This document shows, one piece after another, positions 29,371 to 38,301 of a DNA stretch of 64,000 bases (its first letter is position 1; the number at the start of each line of letters is the position of its first letter). Position numbers and translations under genes: made by a program. Where the stretch lies: positions 1-64,000 of the forward strand of contig NZ_AODK01000027.1 of assembly GCF_000525975.1 (NCBI RefSeq). The letters run 5' to 3'. This DNA comes from Listeria rocourtiae FSL F6-920. Its GTDB lineage: Bacteria; Bacillota; Bacilli; Lactobacillales; Listeriaceae. The notes beneath the pieces are model-generated. The model ran no database searches. It was given only the letters and a program-made list of their open reading frames with translations, and was not told where the DNA came from.

Positions 29371-31653
29371 TTACTTTGCAAATTTTCGTTTTAGTAGCAT
29401 ATACAATCCAACTAGAACTGCACCAAAACCTGCTGTCATTGGAATGACCGGTATTGTGTCACCTGTTTTCGGCAAATCTTTACCATTTTTTGATGTAATC
29501 GTTTCAGGAGTCTTTGCTACTGGATTTTTTTCACTATCAACTAATGCAGGCGCAGTTGGCTTATTATTGTTCCCGTTTTCAGGTACTACAATCACACCTT
29601 TATCTGGCTTCTTATCAGGGTCTGTCACTTCTGGTAACGCCGCTGCTTCTCCAAGTGTTACATTCGTTGCTGTAGCCCAGCTACCTATCGGTGAGATTGT
29701 GTAAACTATATCCTCACTTAATTCCCCACTCACGAGATCAAAAATCCCTGTTGTACTTTGACGAGAAGAATAACGATATTGCGCAACAAGTGTCGTACCG
29801 TCAGCGCCCTTCAATTCGACTTGGCGACCTGCTAATAAATCCATTCCAGGATCTTTATCCAATGTTAACTCAAATGATTTTGAATTGATTGCCGTGGCTT
29901 TTGCAATAACTAATGGTGCCATTTCTTTCGCTGTAAAACTAGCATTAGCAATGTCTGCCCAATCAGAGGTAATCGTATATGTCACACCCGGCGTCAATTC
30001 TTCACCAGCTGGTAAACGGAATTTCGGTGCTTGGCGACGGTCAGATGCCTGCGTAAATGGTACGTAGTTGGCCGTATAGATATCGCCATTCGATCCTGTA
30101 AGCTTTACACTACGATCACGTAATGATGAAATTACTTGGAACTGTTTACCGCTTGCATCACGGTTACTGTCATCAATCGCGAAGGCTTGATTGCCACGTC
30201 CACCAGCATACGCTGCGATAATATTGGCGTAATCAACCACGCCGTCCGCTTGAAATGACTCAAGCTCAAATGTATCGTTAGTTACCTGCTTGGAATCTCG
30301 CATATTAATTTTTGCAGAACTACCAACAAAAGTCTCCACTGGCGTACCTTTATAGCTAAGCGTGTAAGTTTTACCCGGCTGTTGCACCGTTACAGGCACG
30401 ATATAAGTACTTTTAGAGCCAGATTTTAAACGCGGTACATTCACAATACTTAAACCATCACTGAAGACAAAATTTTTCTTAATCGCATCTAAATTGCTAT
30501 CCGTCACTTCATCCGCAGAAAGTGCCTCTGGAAAAATAATTTGTAGCGTTATCGCGTTCAACGACTCCACTTTGTATGCCGCTTTTTGACCTAACGTTAC
30601 ATTTGTGGTTGCTGCCCAATTATTTTGCGGTATAATTTCATAAGCGATTGCGGAATTTAACGTACCACCACTTGTCACATCAAAAGTACCAGTCGTACCT
30701 TGGCGCGAAGAGAAACGATAACTCGCTGTCAATTCACTGCCATCAGTCCCTTTTAGACGGACGCTACGCCCAGCTAGTAAGTCCATACCGGGATCGGCAG
30801 CTAGTGTTAATTTAAAAGATGTTTCATCCACAAAAGTAGCAGAATCGATGGTTAGCGGTGCCATTGCACGAGCTGTAAACGAATTATTAGCAATCGTTGC
30901 CCAATTTGAAGTCACAGTATAAGTCACGCCCGGTGTTAATGTCTCTCCAGCAGGTAAGCGAAATTTCGGTGCTTGACGACGGTCAGATGCTTGTGTAAAT
31001 GGTACATAGTTAGCCGTATAAACGTCACCATTTGTTCCAGTAAGTGTCACACTACGGTCACGCAATGATGAAATCACTTGGAACGATTTCCCTGCCTCAT
31101 TTTTATTATCATCATCAACTACAAAAGCTTGATCCCCGCGTCCACCAGCATATGCAGCGATAATATTCGCATAATCAACAACACCGTCTGCTTGGAAAGA
31201 CTCAAGTTCAAACGTATCACTCGTCACTTGGTTCGTGTCACGAATCCCAACCTTCACATTACTTCCCGTGAAAGTCTGCACCGCTCCTCCTTTATAACTT
31301 AGTGTGTAAGTAGCGCCAGGATTTTGAATCGTCACTGGAACAATATACGTATCCGTAGAGCCCGATTTCAAACGAGGCACATTGACAATGCTAAGCCCAC
31401 CGCTGAATTTAAAATGTTCCTTAATCGCGGCCAAGTTACTATCTGCCACATCTTCAGCAGGTAATGTTCCATCAAATTTAACTTGAAGTGTCATCGCATT
31501 TAGCGAGCGTAATTCCGTAATTTCCGCCACACTTACTGTTTTCGTACCAGATTCTACTGCCGAAGCTTCGATTGATAACACTTGCGGCGCGACACCTGCG
31601 ATAATGGTTGTAGCGACTAATATAGAAGACAATACTTTCTTTGATTGCGTCAT
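29371..31653 (-). CDS. LPXTG-anchored surface protein with two long tandem repeats
   Basis: 760 residues. A signal peptide (VLSSILVATTIIAGVAPQVLS) is followed by two repeats of about 310 residues (roughly 45-357 and 358-665), each containing NVPRLKSGS, DTFELESFQADGVVDYANII, AYAGGRG and ASDRRQAPKFRLPAGE. A linker and sorting signal LPKTGDTIP follow at about 727, then a hydrophobic stretch and KRKFAK. Sortase A should link it to peptidoglycan. The repeats are nearly identical in blocks, suggesting recent duplication or gene conversion. The repeat family is not one I can name, and no ligand can be given. Confidence 0.88.
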   Translation of the reverse strand: MTQSKKVLSSILVATTIIAGVAPQVLSIEASAVESGTKTVSVAEITELRSLNAMTLQVKFDGTLPAEDVADSNLAAIKEHFKFSGGLSIVNVPRLKSGSTDTYIVPVTIQNPGATYTLSYKGGAVQTFTGSNVKVGIRDTNQVTSDTFELESFQADGVVDYANIIAAYAGGRGDQAFVVDDDNKNEAGKSFQVISSLRDRSVTLTGTNGDVYTANYVPFTQASDRRQAPKFRLPAGETLTPGVTYTVTSNWATIANNSFTARAMAPLTIDSATFVDETSFKLTLAADPGMDLLAGRSVRLKGTDGSELTASYRFSSRQGTTGTFDVTSGGTLNSAIAYEIIPQNNWAATTNVTLGQKAAYKVESLNAITLQIIFPEALSADEVTDSNLDAIKKNFVFSDGLSIVNVPRLKSGSKSTYIVPVTVQQPGKTYTLSYKGTPVETFVGSSAKINMRDSKQVTNDTFELESFQADGVVDYANIIAAYAGGRGNQAFAIDDSNRDASGKQFQVISSLRDRSVKLTGSNGDIYTANYVPFTQASDRRQAPKFRLPAGEELTPGVTYTITSDWADIANASFTAKEMAPLVIAKATAINSKSFELTLDKDPGMDLLAGRQVELKGADGTTLVAQYRYSSRQSTTGIFDLVSGELSEDIVYTISPIGSWATATNVTLGEAAALPEVTDPDKKPDKGVIVVPENGNNNKPTAPALVDSEKNPVAKTPETITSKNGKDLPKTGDTIPVIPMTAGFGAVLVGLYMLLKRKFAK

Positions 31654-31887
31654 TTTACATTCTCCTTTTATTTCAAAAATTTATTGTACTTACATCGTAG
31701 CATCCAAATCTAAACTAAAGATATGCTTGTTATTAAATATTTCTTAACCAACATTAAATTCCAATATCATTTTTTTCAGCCTCTTGAAAATTTATGATAG
31801 AATTCCTAATATCCTATTTTTATAACGTATACTTAATATGTCAACAGCTTCACACTCCCATACAAAAATCCCCATTTTCCTCAAAAG

Positions 31888-31920
31888 CTCTCTAGTGCGT
31901 GCCCCCTCTCCACTAGAGAG
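31888..31920 (+). promoter_or_regulatory. Leader hairpin before the DUF916 gene
   Basis: CTCTCTAGTG (31888-31897) pairs with CACTAGAGAG (31911-31920). No T run follows, so it may be an mRNA-stabilising or regulatory leader, not a terminator. The rest of 31654-31958 is AT-rich and non-coding. Confidence 0.5.
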
Positions 31921-31958
31921 TCCTTATTACAGTTATTATTTTTTAGGAGGAATTCTGC

Positions 31959-32972
31959 ATGAAAAAACTAATGACCCTATTTTTAATCCTACCTTTACTG
32001 GCCTCATCACTCCTATTTCCTGTCCACACCGATGCGTCCGAAATGAACTTCTCTGTGAGTGCGAACATACCTGAAAACCAAATCGATAAAACAAAAAGTT
32101 ACTTCCATCTGAAATTAGCGCCTGGAAATGAACAAACTGTATATGTAACAATTACGAACGAAACCAGTCAAGAAATCACCATCCTGACTTCTGTGAATAC
32201 AGCTGTTACAAATGATAATGGTATCGTCGACTATAGCCAAGAAAATCCAAAAATTGATAACACACTGAAATATCCGTTATCTAAAATCACAGAATCCGCT
32301 GGCGAAGTTGTTCTTCCAGCCCATTCTAGCAAAAATTATCCCATTAAGATAAGCATGCCAGATAAAGCCTTTGATGGAACAATCTTAGGTGGCGTGTACT
32401 TTAAGGAGAAAACAGCAGATAAAAGCGAATCCCAATCTAAAGATATTCAAATTGAAAACCAGTACGCTTACGTCATTGGCATGATGCTTTCACAAAATGA
32501 TACGCAAATCAAAGCAGATCTCAAGCTAAATGAAATTACGCCGACGCAAGTTAATTATCGAAATGTTGTGACCGCTAACCTTCAAAATACTGAAGCTACA
32601 ATCCTAAAAGACTTAGACATCGAAGCGCAAATTTTTAAAAGAGACGGTTCAAAAGTTTTGCATGAAAATTTTAAGCAGAATATGCGCATGGCACCGAACT
32701 CCAATTTTAATTTTCCAATAAGTTGGGGTACAAAGGAATTCGAGCCCGGTAGATACCGACTTGATATGATTGCAACAAGTGGCGAACAAGTCTGGAAATG
32801 GTCTGAGTATTTCACAATAGATGGTAAAACTGCAGATGCTTTAAATGAGACAGCCCTGGATATTGAAAGAGACTACACTTTGTTATATATTATTGCTGGA
32901 TCTCTACTCACTCTCTTGATTCTCTTCCTCGTATTCTTACTAGGCAGAAAATCAAAAAAAGACGAAGAATAA
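31959..32972 (+). CDS. WxL-binding cell-surface protein (DUF916/DUF3324)
   Basis: 337 residues. Signal peptide 1-26, then a DUF916 domain (FSVSANIPENQIDKTKSYF, LAPGNEQTVYVTITNET) of about 120 residues and a DUF3324 domain (IQIENQYAYVIGMMLSQND to about 290), a membrane helix near 305-327 and a charged tail. Proteins of this kind hold WxL proteins and peptidoglycan at the surface of Listeria and enterococci. They are normally found in clusters with WxL genes; none is next to this copy, so it is an orphan or serves proteins coded elsewhere. Confidence 0.85.
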   Translation: MKKLMTLFLILPLLASSLLFPVHTDASEMNFSVSANIPENQIDKTKSYFHLKLAPGNEQTVYVTITNETSQEITILTSVNTAVTNDNGIVDYSQENPKIDNTLKYPLSKITESAGEVVLPAHSSKNYPIKISMPDKAFDGTILGGVYFKEKTADKSESQSKDIQIENQYAYVIGMMLSQNDTQIKADLKLNEITPTQVNYRNVVTANLQNTEATILKDLDIEAQIFKRDGSKVLHENFKQNMRMAPNSNFNFPISWGTKEFEPGRYRLDMIATSGEQVWKWSEYFTIDGKTADALNETALDIERDYTLLYIIAGSLLTLLILFLVFLLGRKSKKDEE

Positions 32973-33012
32973 ACGCGAAAAAAGGAACTGATCCACTATC
33001 ACGGGACAAAAT

Positions 33013-33061
33013 AAAAAAGCATCGCTTAATTCAGTGTAACCTGAATTAAGCGATGCTTTTT
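33013..33061 (+). terminator. Long perfect terminator hairpin
   Basis: AAGCATCGCTTAATTCAG pairs with CTGAATTAAGCGATGCTT, A-rich before and T-rich after. Confidence 0.92.
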
Positions 33062-33124
33062 GAATGGGAACGAGAGTGGCTTATCCATTAGGGGTCAAAC
33101 AAGAAGCGATTAAAAAGAATCCTG

Positions 33125-33283
33125 ACATTCATCGCTGACTGGAACTCCTTTTTGTGACCGCCAATTATTGCAAATGCTGAGAAATACTACACACTTTCCG
33201 TTGGATTATCCTTATTAAAAGGCCAATACCTCAGCAACTACGCACTTCAAATGGCAGGCTTCAATGTTTCAGGTTTAAAATAA
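33125..33283 (+). pseudogene. Remnant of a carbohydrate ABC transporter permease (MalG-type)
   Basis: The frame reads TFIADWNSFL, a stop where a WP would be expected, then PPIIANAEKYYTLSVGLSLL and KGQYLSNYALQMAG, ending at TAA 33281. This matches the EAA-loop-to-C-terminus part of MalG-family sugar permeases (W-N-x-[FY]-L-W-P ... YYTLxVGL). There is no start, the Trp codon is now TGA, and the rest of the operon is missing. It is a decayed fragment between the DUF916 gene and the HAAS/padR pair. Confidence 0.6.
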
Positions 33284-33385
33284 TATCACGCTTGCCCCCC
33301 TAACCAGCGAGCAATTACTTTCTAATAATAGATACCAAAAACCTGAAAACTGGTCATAAAATCCAAGCTCTCAGGTTTTTCGGTA

Positions 33386-33805
33386 TTACTTATCCTCAGC
33401 CTTCCTCCGATACCAAAAATAAAACATCGCAAGTGGCCACCAAAGTACCGCAAAAATAGGGAAAATACACCACAAAACATCCGGCGAATATAGTATATTA
33501 ACGACGATAAACAAAATAATCAGTAACGCTGCGCCCCAAATAGAAAAACCTAAGTTCACCTTTGCCAACGCGCGTCTCTTCTTCGTATTCGGCTTGGCTA
33601 CTTCTAATTCCGCGATAATTTCATCTATATCACCAAACTCAATAATCGCTTTATTCACTGCATCCTCTTCCGATTTTCCATCTTCCATCAAGTCCGCTAC
33701 TTTTTCAACTAAATTATACGTAATCTCATCCTTAATTTGCGCCGCCTGTTCGCTTTCAGGGACACCTTCAAATAATTTATCCACAAATTCTGTAATCCTA
33801 TTCAC
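33386..33805 (-). CDS. HAAS-domain two-helix membrane protein
   Basis: 139 residues: N-terminal helical HAAS domain (VADLMEDGKSEEDAVNKAIIEFGDIDEIIAELE, here given in parts: EEDAVNKAIIEFGD) and a two-helix membrane unit ending in VLWCIFPIFAVLWWPLAMFY. It is the target-type partner of the PadR gene, which overlaps it by 4 bases. The same domain order is found at 17549-17969, and both loci share an operator. Confidence 0.82.
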   Translation of the reverse strand: MNRITEFVDKLFEGVPESEQAAQIKDEITYNLVEKVADLMEDGKSEEDAVNKAIIEFGDIDEIIAELEVAKPNTKKRRALAKVNLGFSIWGAALLIILFIVVNILYSPDVLWCIFPIFAVLWWPLAMFYFWYRRKAEDK

Positions 33806-34134
33806 GAATCAATCTCCTCCAAAAACAGGTTCATAATGCCCTTAATCTCTTGCCATTCACGCGCCATTTCACGCAGGTAAGCACGACCAAGACTTGTAAT
33901 CGTATAGTACTTCCGTTTACCACCATGTGAGCGCTCTCCAAAATAAGATTCAATCAACAATTTCTTTTCTAACCGTTGAAATACCGCATATAGCGTTGCC
34001 TCTTTAATTTGAAAGCGATCACCCGTCCGTTCACTAATTTGCTTCGAGATCTCATAACCATATGAATCTCCCTCCGCCAAAATTCGTAAAATAATCGAGT
34101 CCACATGCCCTCTTAAAATATCACTACGAATCAA
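33802..34134 (-). CDS. PadR-family transcriptional repressor
   Basis: About 110 residues with the PadR signature: IRSDILRGHVDSIILRIL, GDSYGYEISKQI, ATLYAVFQRLEKK (recognition helix and wing) and GGKRKYYTIT. The start is taken as TTG 34134, giving the usual MIRSDILRGH N terminus 5 bases after GAGGGGTG. It probably represses itself and the HAAS gene behind it through the palindrome at 34148-34166, and by shared operator the locus at 17549. Confidence 0.88.
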   Translation of the reverse strand: MIRSDILRGHVDSIILRILAEGDSYGYEISKQISERTGDRFQIKEATLYAVFQRLEKKLLIESYFGERSHGGKRKYYTITSLGRAYLREMAREWQEIKGIMNLFLEEIDS

Positions 34135-34147
34135 AATCACCCCTCAA

Positions 34148-34172
34148 ATTACTCTACCTGATAGAATTATCA
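34148..34172 (-). promoter_or_regulatory. PadR autoregulatory operator and -10 box
   Basis: ATTACTCTACCTGATAGAA (34148-34166) matches 17 of 19 bases of the element at 17484-17502. On the minus strand GATAAT (34167-34172) directly precedes it, so the operator would cover the start of transcription, as at the other locus. Confidence 0.7.
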
Positions 34173-34257
34173 TCCTCTATAACTTTACCACCTGACAAAA
34201 CATTTTGCAACCTACTAATATTCGTGGTACGCTTATCAAAAAAAGGAGATGTTCCCA

Positions 34258-34644
34258 ATGCAATTACGCTTAGACAAAACAAACTATACCATTGCCAAAT
34301 TTCCACCTAACTTTCCAGTTCCCATATGGTTTCAAGCCAGCATAGCAACATTCAAAAGCATCACATACACCGACGAAGAATGCTCCATTATCATTCCAAC
34401 TGAAAGCTTAGAAACAGAAAAATCCGAATCCATCGAATCCGACTGGTTCCTACTGAAAATTGAAGGGATTCTCGACTTCTCTCTTACTGGCATCCTGCAC
34501 AAAGTAGCCACACCACTCGCCGAAAAAGAGATCAGCATCTTTGCCGTCTCCACCTACAACACCGACTACATCCTAATGAAACAATCCAATCTAACGGAAG
34601 CAACCCAAGCCCTAAGCCAAGCCGGATACCAAATCCTAGAGTAA
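34258..34644 (+). CDS. ACT-domain protein
   Basis: 128 residues with two ACT-like halves: MQLRLDKTNYTIAKFPPN ... SIIIPTES and FLLKIEGILDFSLTGIL ... EISIFAVSTYNTDYILM. It resembles the small stand-alone ACT proteins of Firmicutes thought to bind amino acids. ATG 34258 is preferred to 34249 because the latter lies inside the AAGGAG site. It is convergent with htrA. No enzyme is fused to it. Confidence 0.75.
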   Translation: MQLRLDKTNYTIAKFPPNFPVPIWFQASIATFKSITYTDEECSIIIPTESLETEKSESIESDWFLLKIEGILDFSLTGILHKVATPLAEKEISIFAVSTYNTDYILMKQSNLTEATQALSQAGYQILE

Positions 34645-34690
34645 CAAAAAACACGATTCCCAAAACCAAGAGAATCGTGCCTCTATATTA
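34645..34690 (+). terminator. Terminator after the ACT-domain gene
   Basis: CACGATTC (34652-34659) pairs with GAATCGTG (34672-34679), A-rich upstream and T-rich downstream. Confidence 0.7.
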
Positions 34691-34711
34691 AATCTTGCAT
34701 CCACCGCCAGA

Positions 34712-34838
34712 CCAGCACGAACCGAAAAACGCTTAGCTGCTAAGCAAAGGCGAGTACCGAAGCGGAATGTACGACTTGTACAAGAGCATCGGGACGGAGC
34801 CTTTAACGACGCAGATAAGCGTTTCTCGGTTCGTGCGT
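34712..34838. repeat. Palindromic repeat element (family copy B) at the 3' end of htrA
   Basis: Arms CACGAACCGA (34716-34725) and TCGGTTCGTG (34826-34835), extended inside by AAACGCTTA/TAAGCGTTT and GCTGC/GCAG. The loop has CGAAGCGGAATGTACGACTT, then GTACAAGAGC, the same core as the element at 5050-5290. The stop codon of htrA abuts its right edge, where rlmH normally follows htrA in Listeria. Confidence 0.78.
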
Positions 34839-36399
34839 TACTGGTTAGTTGTTGATGCCGCGGTAAGCGTCACCGTTGTCGTTTCTTTCTTACCTTCACG
34901 ATAATACTTCACTTCCATCTTGTCCCCAACCTTCACATCATTCGAGTACAAGATTTGGCGTAGTGTCATTGAGTTTGTTACTTTTTTTACCGTTCATCTC
35001 AACAATAACATCGTATTGTTTCAAACCAGCTTTCTCAGCAGCTGAACTGGCTACGACTTGTTGCACCATCGCACCATAATCAACATTCTCTGGCAATTTC
35101 AAGATTTGTTGTTGCTGCACTTCTGGAATCGTATCGACATCACGCAAGGTTACTCCAAGTGATGGACGCTCTACTTCTCCATTTTTCTCCAACTGAGCAA
35201 TAATTGGCTCAACCGTATTACTTGGAATCGCAAAACCGATACCTTCCACATTTTCTGTTGAAATCTTCATCGAGTTAATCCCGATAACCTGACCTTCAAT
35301 ATTGACTAGCGCTCCACCACTGTTCCCAGGGTTAATCGCCGCATCTGTTTGAATAACTTCCGCTTCCCAATCCTCTGTACCATCGCCATTCGTGTCAACA
35401 GGTACCGTACGATTTAGGCCAGAAACAATGCCTTCTGTTACCGTCCCAGCAAATTCTGTTCCTAGCGGACTACCAATTGCAATCGCTGTTTCACCAACTT
35501 TTAACGAATCTGAATTACCAAATTCAGCAATCTTCGTCACATTCTCATCACTAATTTCAAGAACCGCTAAATCATTCCATTTATCCGTTCCAACAAGTTT
35601 CGCTTCCGATTTCTTACCGTTCGAAAACTTCACTTCTAATTTATTAGCACCTTCAACAACGTGATTATTGGTCACGATATATGCTTTACCACCAGATTTT
35701 TTTATAAACAACACCAGAACCAGATGAAGCTTCATCTTCTGTTGATGTACCAGAACTAATCGATGTTCCAGCTTGGAAATTCAACACGCTAACAACCGCA
35801 TCCTGCACCTTTTCAAGCGCTTGTGTCGTAGCAGTTGTATTTTCAACAGTTACTTTTTTGGTTGTTCCACTGCCAGTCGTTGTTGTATTTGAAATTGTTT
35901 TGTTATCATCTTGAAGCGCGCTCCATGAGAAGGCAAGTACAATTAAAGCACCAATTAAAACACCTAAAAGACCCGTCAAGAAGACTGCCAGCATTGTTTT
36001 CTTCTTACCTTCTTTTTTCGGTGGTTCGCTACCATTTCCACCACCAGTGCGTGTTGGAGGAACAGGTGGAACAACATTATTTCCACCGCCATTACCAGTC
36101 GCCAATCTCACTTCTGGCTCGCTCGCCGATTCATTAAAGAAAGCATGTGTCGAACTAGCAGATGCCTCCTCTTTCGTCGCCGTGGCAAACTTTTCACCCT
36201 CTGGCGTCACGCCTTCTGTAGAATGAACAGCTTCAACTGGAATGTCGCGTGCAACCTGTGGCTCGGATGACGTATGTACCGCCGATTCCCCAGCTGGCTC
36301 CGGTTTCTCATAAGATTGTGAATCTGGTAATCTTTCAGGAGAAGCTCCACTCGCTAACTCATCCTTGCGTGTTTCTAAATCTTTGTTATTCTCATCCAT
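34838..36399 (-). CDS. htrA: HtrA-like serine protease (two single-base frameshifts)
   Basis: About 519 residues once two A7 runs (T7 on the plus strand, near 35697-35703 and 34982-34988) lose one base each. An acidic, Pro-rich cytoplasmic N terminus is followed by a membrane helix (MLAVFLTGLLGVLIGALIVL), then a trypsin-like domain with the triad in VTNNHVVEG, WNDLAVLEI and NPGNSGGAL, and one PDZ domain with VEMNGKKVTNSMTLRQIL. It degrades misfolded proteins outside the membrane. It is the last gene of the walK-yycHIJ-htrA block, as in other Listeria, and ends at TAA 34838. Confidence 0.92.
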
Positions 36400-36507
36400 G
36401 CATCAATCATCCCTTTCCAATTTGTAGACGAATCCATATAATTATTCTATACCCTAATTATGAAAAAACTATGAAATTTTATTAAAATTTTTTGCTACGG
36501 TGCCCAT

Positions 36508-37341
36508 TTAAACCGTAAAAATCGATGTCGGAATCTCAGGATCCGTGTCAAAAAGTTCAACCTGCTCGCCAACAATGATTCCTTCGCCTGCCAAAGTTTG
36601 CGCAACTGCCATTCTCGCTAAATCCTTCATATTATTATCTTTGCTCAAATGCCCTAGATAAATCCGCTTCGTCGCATCACCAATCACTTCACTCATCGCG
36701 ATGCCAGCATCCTCATTCGAAACATGTCCTTCATCGCCCAAGATACGTCGCTTCACATTCCAAGGATAACGCCCCATTCGAAGCATCTCCACGTCATGAT
36801 TGCTTTCAAAAAGATACGCATCAGCATTTGCAATATGCCCTTTCATCCTGTCACTCACATAACCAGTATCAGTAATCATTACGAACTTCTTTTTCCCACT
36901 ATGAAAAATGTAAAACATCGGCTCAGCGGCATCATGCGAAACGCCAAATGACTCCACTTGCAAACTACCAAATGATTTCACTGTTTCCATATCAAACTGA
37001 AATTTCTGCGCTATATTAATTTCTCCAATCGATGTCTCCATCGCAGCCCAAGTCTTCGCATTCGCATACACAGGCACCTCATAACGACGCGCTAACACGC
37101 CAAGTCCTTTAATATGATCCACATGCTCATGTGTCACTAAAATCGCATCCACATCAGACATACTTCGTCCAACCTCGCTAAATAAATGCTCAATTTTCTT
37201 ACCACTCAAGCCACAATCCACCAAAATCGTCTGGTCCGCTGTCTCAACTAACGTCGCATTACCCGAGCTACCACTTGCCAATATGCTAAAACGGAGCTGA
37301 TCCGTCGCCTGATTCACTATCTTGACTTCCTTTGCAAACAT
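36508..37341 (-). CDS. yycJ: WalJ/YycJ metallo-beta-lactamase-fold nuclease-like protein
   Basis: 277 residues with the THEHVDH zinc motif near residue 70 and further ligands in the DTGY and LGHLSKDNN segments. YycJ proteins are exonuclease-like MBL enzymes encoded with the WalRK system and linked to DNA repair and cell-division coordination. It follows yycI in the operon. Complete and typical. Confidence 0.92.
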   Translation of the reverse strand: MFAKEVKIVNQATDQLRFSILASGSSGNATLVETADQTILVDCGLSGKKIEHLFSEVGRSMSDVDAILVTHEHVDHIKGLGVLARRYEVPVYANAKTWAAMETSIGEINIAQKFQFDMETVKSFGSLQVESFGVSHDAAEPMFYIFHSGKKKFVMITDTGYVSDRMKGHIANADAYLFESNHDVEMLRMGRYPWNVKRRILGDEGHVSNEDAGIAMSEVIGDATKRIYLGHLSKDNNMKDLARMAVAQTLAGEGIIVGEQVELFDTDPEIPTSIFTV

Positions 37342-37446
37342 CGCTCCTGCGCCTCCTTAAAAATTCCATACTCTCATTGTACAACGAAAAAAATACAAAT
37401 GCACGAAAAAGGAGAGACCTCAGTACAACCGAAGTTCTCCAAATCT

Positions 37447-38301
37447 CTATTTTAGCCGCTTAGCCTTAGCCTTTTGAGCAGCATCTTCTCTCATATTTGG
37501 CACTTCATTCGTATCCACACCACTCGTATTAATCACAGACCCTTCCAACCCGTTCACAAGGAAGAACGTCGTCTGCTTATCATGTATCACTTCAAAAGCC
37601 CAAACCGGCAAATAAACATCCGAGCTAGGTAAACTAACTAAGTTATAATAGCCCAACGTCGTATTAACAATCTTACTATTCTGTTTCAAATCACCGTGTT
37701 GGTGTAATACTTCCAACGCATCTGTTCCCGAAATCACATCGTCCTTTTCATCAAACATCTGCGTATCGCCAAGCATCGTTTGCCGATATGAAATAACCTC
37801 ATTCGCCTGATTCAAAGTGAATATGATTTGACCGTTCGTATTAAATAACACCGGTCGCCCATCAATTTTCTGATTAAATGTCATCTCGCGTCTTTCACGA
37901 TCAAAGCTCCAATACGTGTACCGATCCCCTTCAAAAACATCACTCTTTAAAAAAGGCATCAAATCAGCGCCATACTTGTCCGGATCAATCTTTACCGGCT
38001 TTTTCAATATCGAATAAATACGCTGATTATCATTTTGCACCATAATGCTTTGCCCTTTCAAATCATTAATATCTGTCTGTGTAAAAGCAAGCGGCTCCGT
38101 TGATAAATAAGAGCCCACCTCCGGATTAGATGGAATTTTTCCATACGTAATGTTCTCCGACTTCAACTTCTCCTCCAGTGTTTGGCTCACTAGCGGTGTC
38201 GGTGAAGATGACATCCTCGAATCAATAAATAGCACCAATAGAAAAATATCCAAAATCAAAAAAGCGATGATAAATATAGTTTCCGTTTTCTTCCAATCCA
38301 T
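37447..38301 (-). CDS. yycI: YycI, regulator of the WalK kinase
   Basis: 284 residues with one N-terminal membrane helix (TIFIIAFLILDIFLLVLF) and an extracytoplasmic YycI domain ending near ANMREDAAQ-like charged residues. With YycH it binds and restrains WalK in Bacillus. The start MDWKKTE at 38301 shares one base with the yycH stop (TAATG). Confidence 0.92.
   Translation of the reverse strand: MDWKKTETIFIIAFLILDIFLLVLFIDSRMSSSPTPLVSQTLEEKLKSENITYGKIPSNPEVGSYLSTEPLAFTQTDINDLKGQSIMVQNDNQRIYSILKKPVKIDPDKYGADLMPFLKSDVFEGDRYTYWSFDRERREMTFNQKIDGRPVLFNTNGQIIFTLNQANEVISYRQTMLGDTQMFDEKDDVISGTDALEVLHQHGDLKQNSKIVNTTLGYYNLVSLPSSDVYLPVWAFEVIHDKQTTFFLVNGLEGSVINTSGVDTNEVPNMREDAAQKAKAKRLK

Noticed and set aside
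29079-29394. Small genes on both strands in the gap 29080-29370
   Set aside because: No ribosome sites or recognisable products; they run through a hairpin.
34838-36399. htrA as two separate or dead genes
   Set aside because: Both breaks are +1 in A7 runs, and the joined protein is a complete HtrA with triad and PDZ domain.
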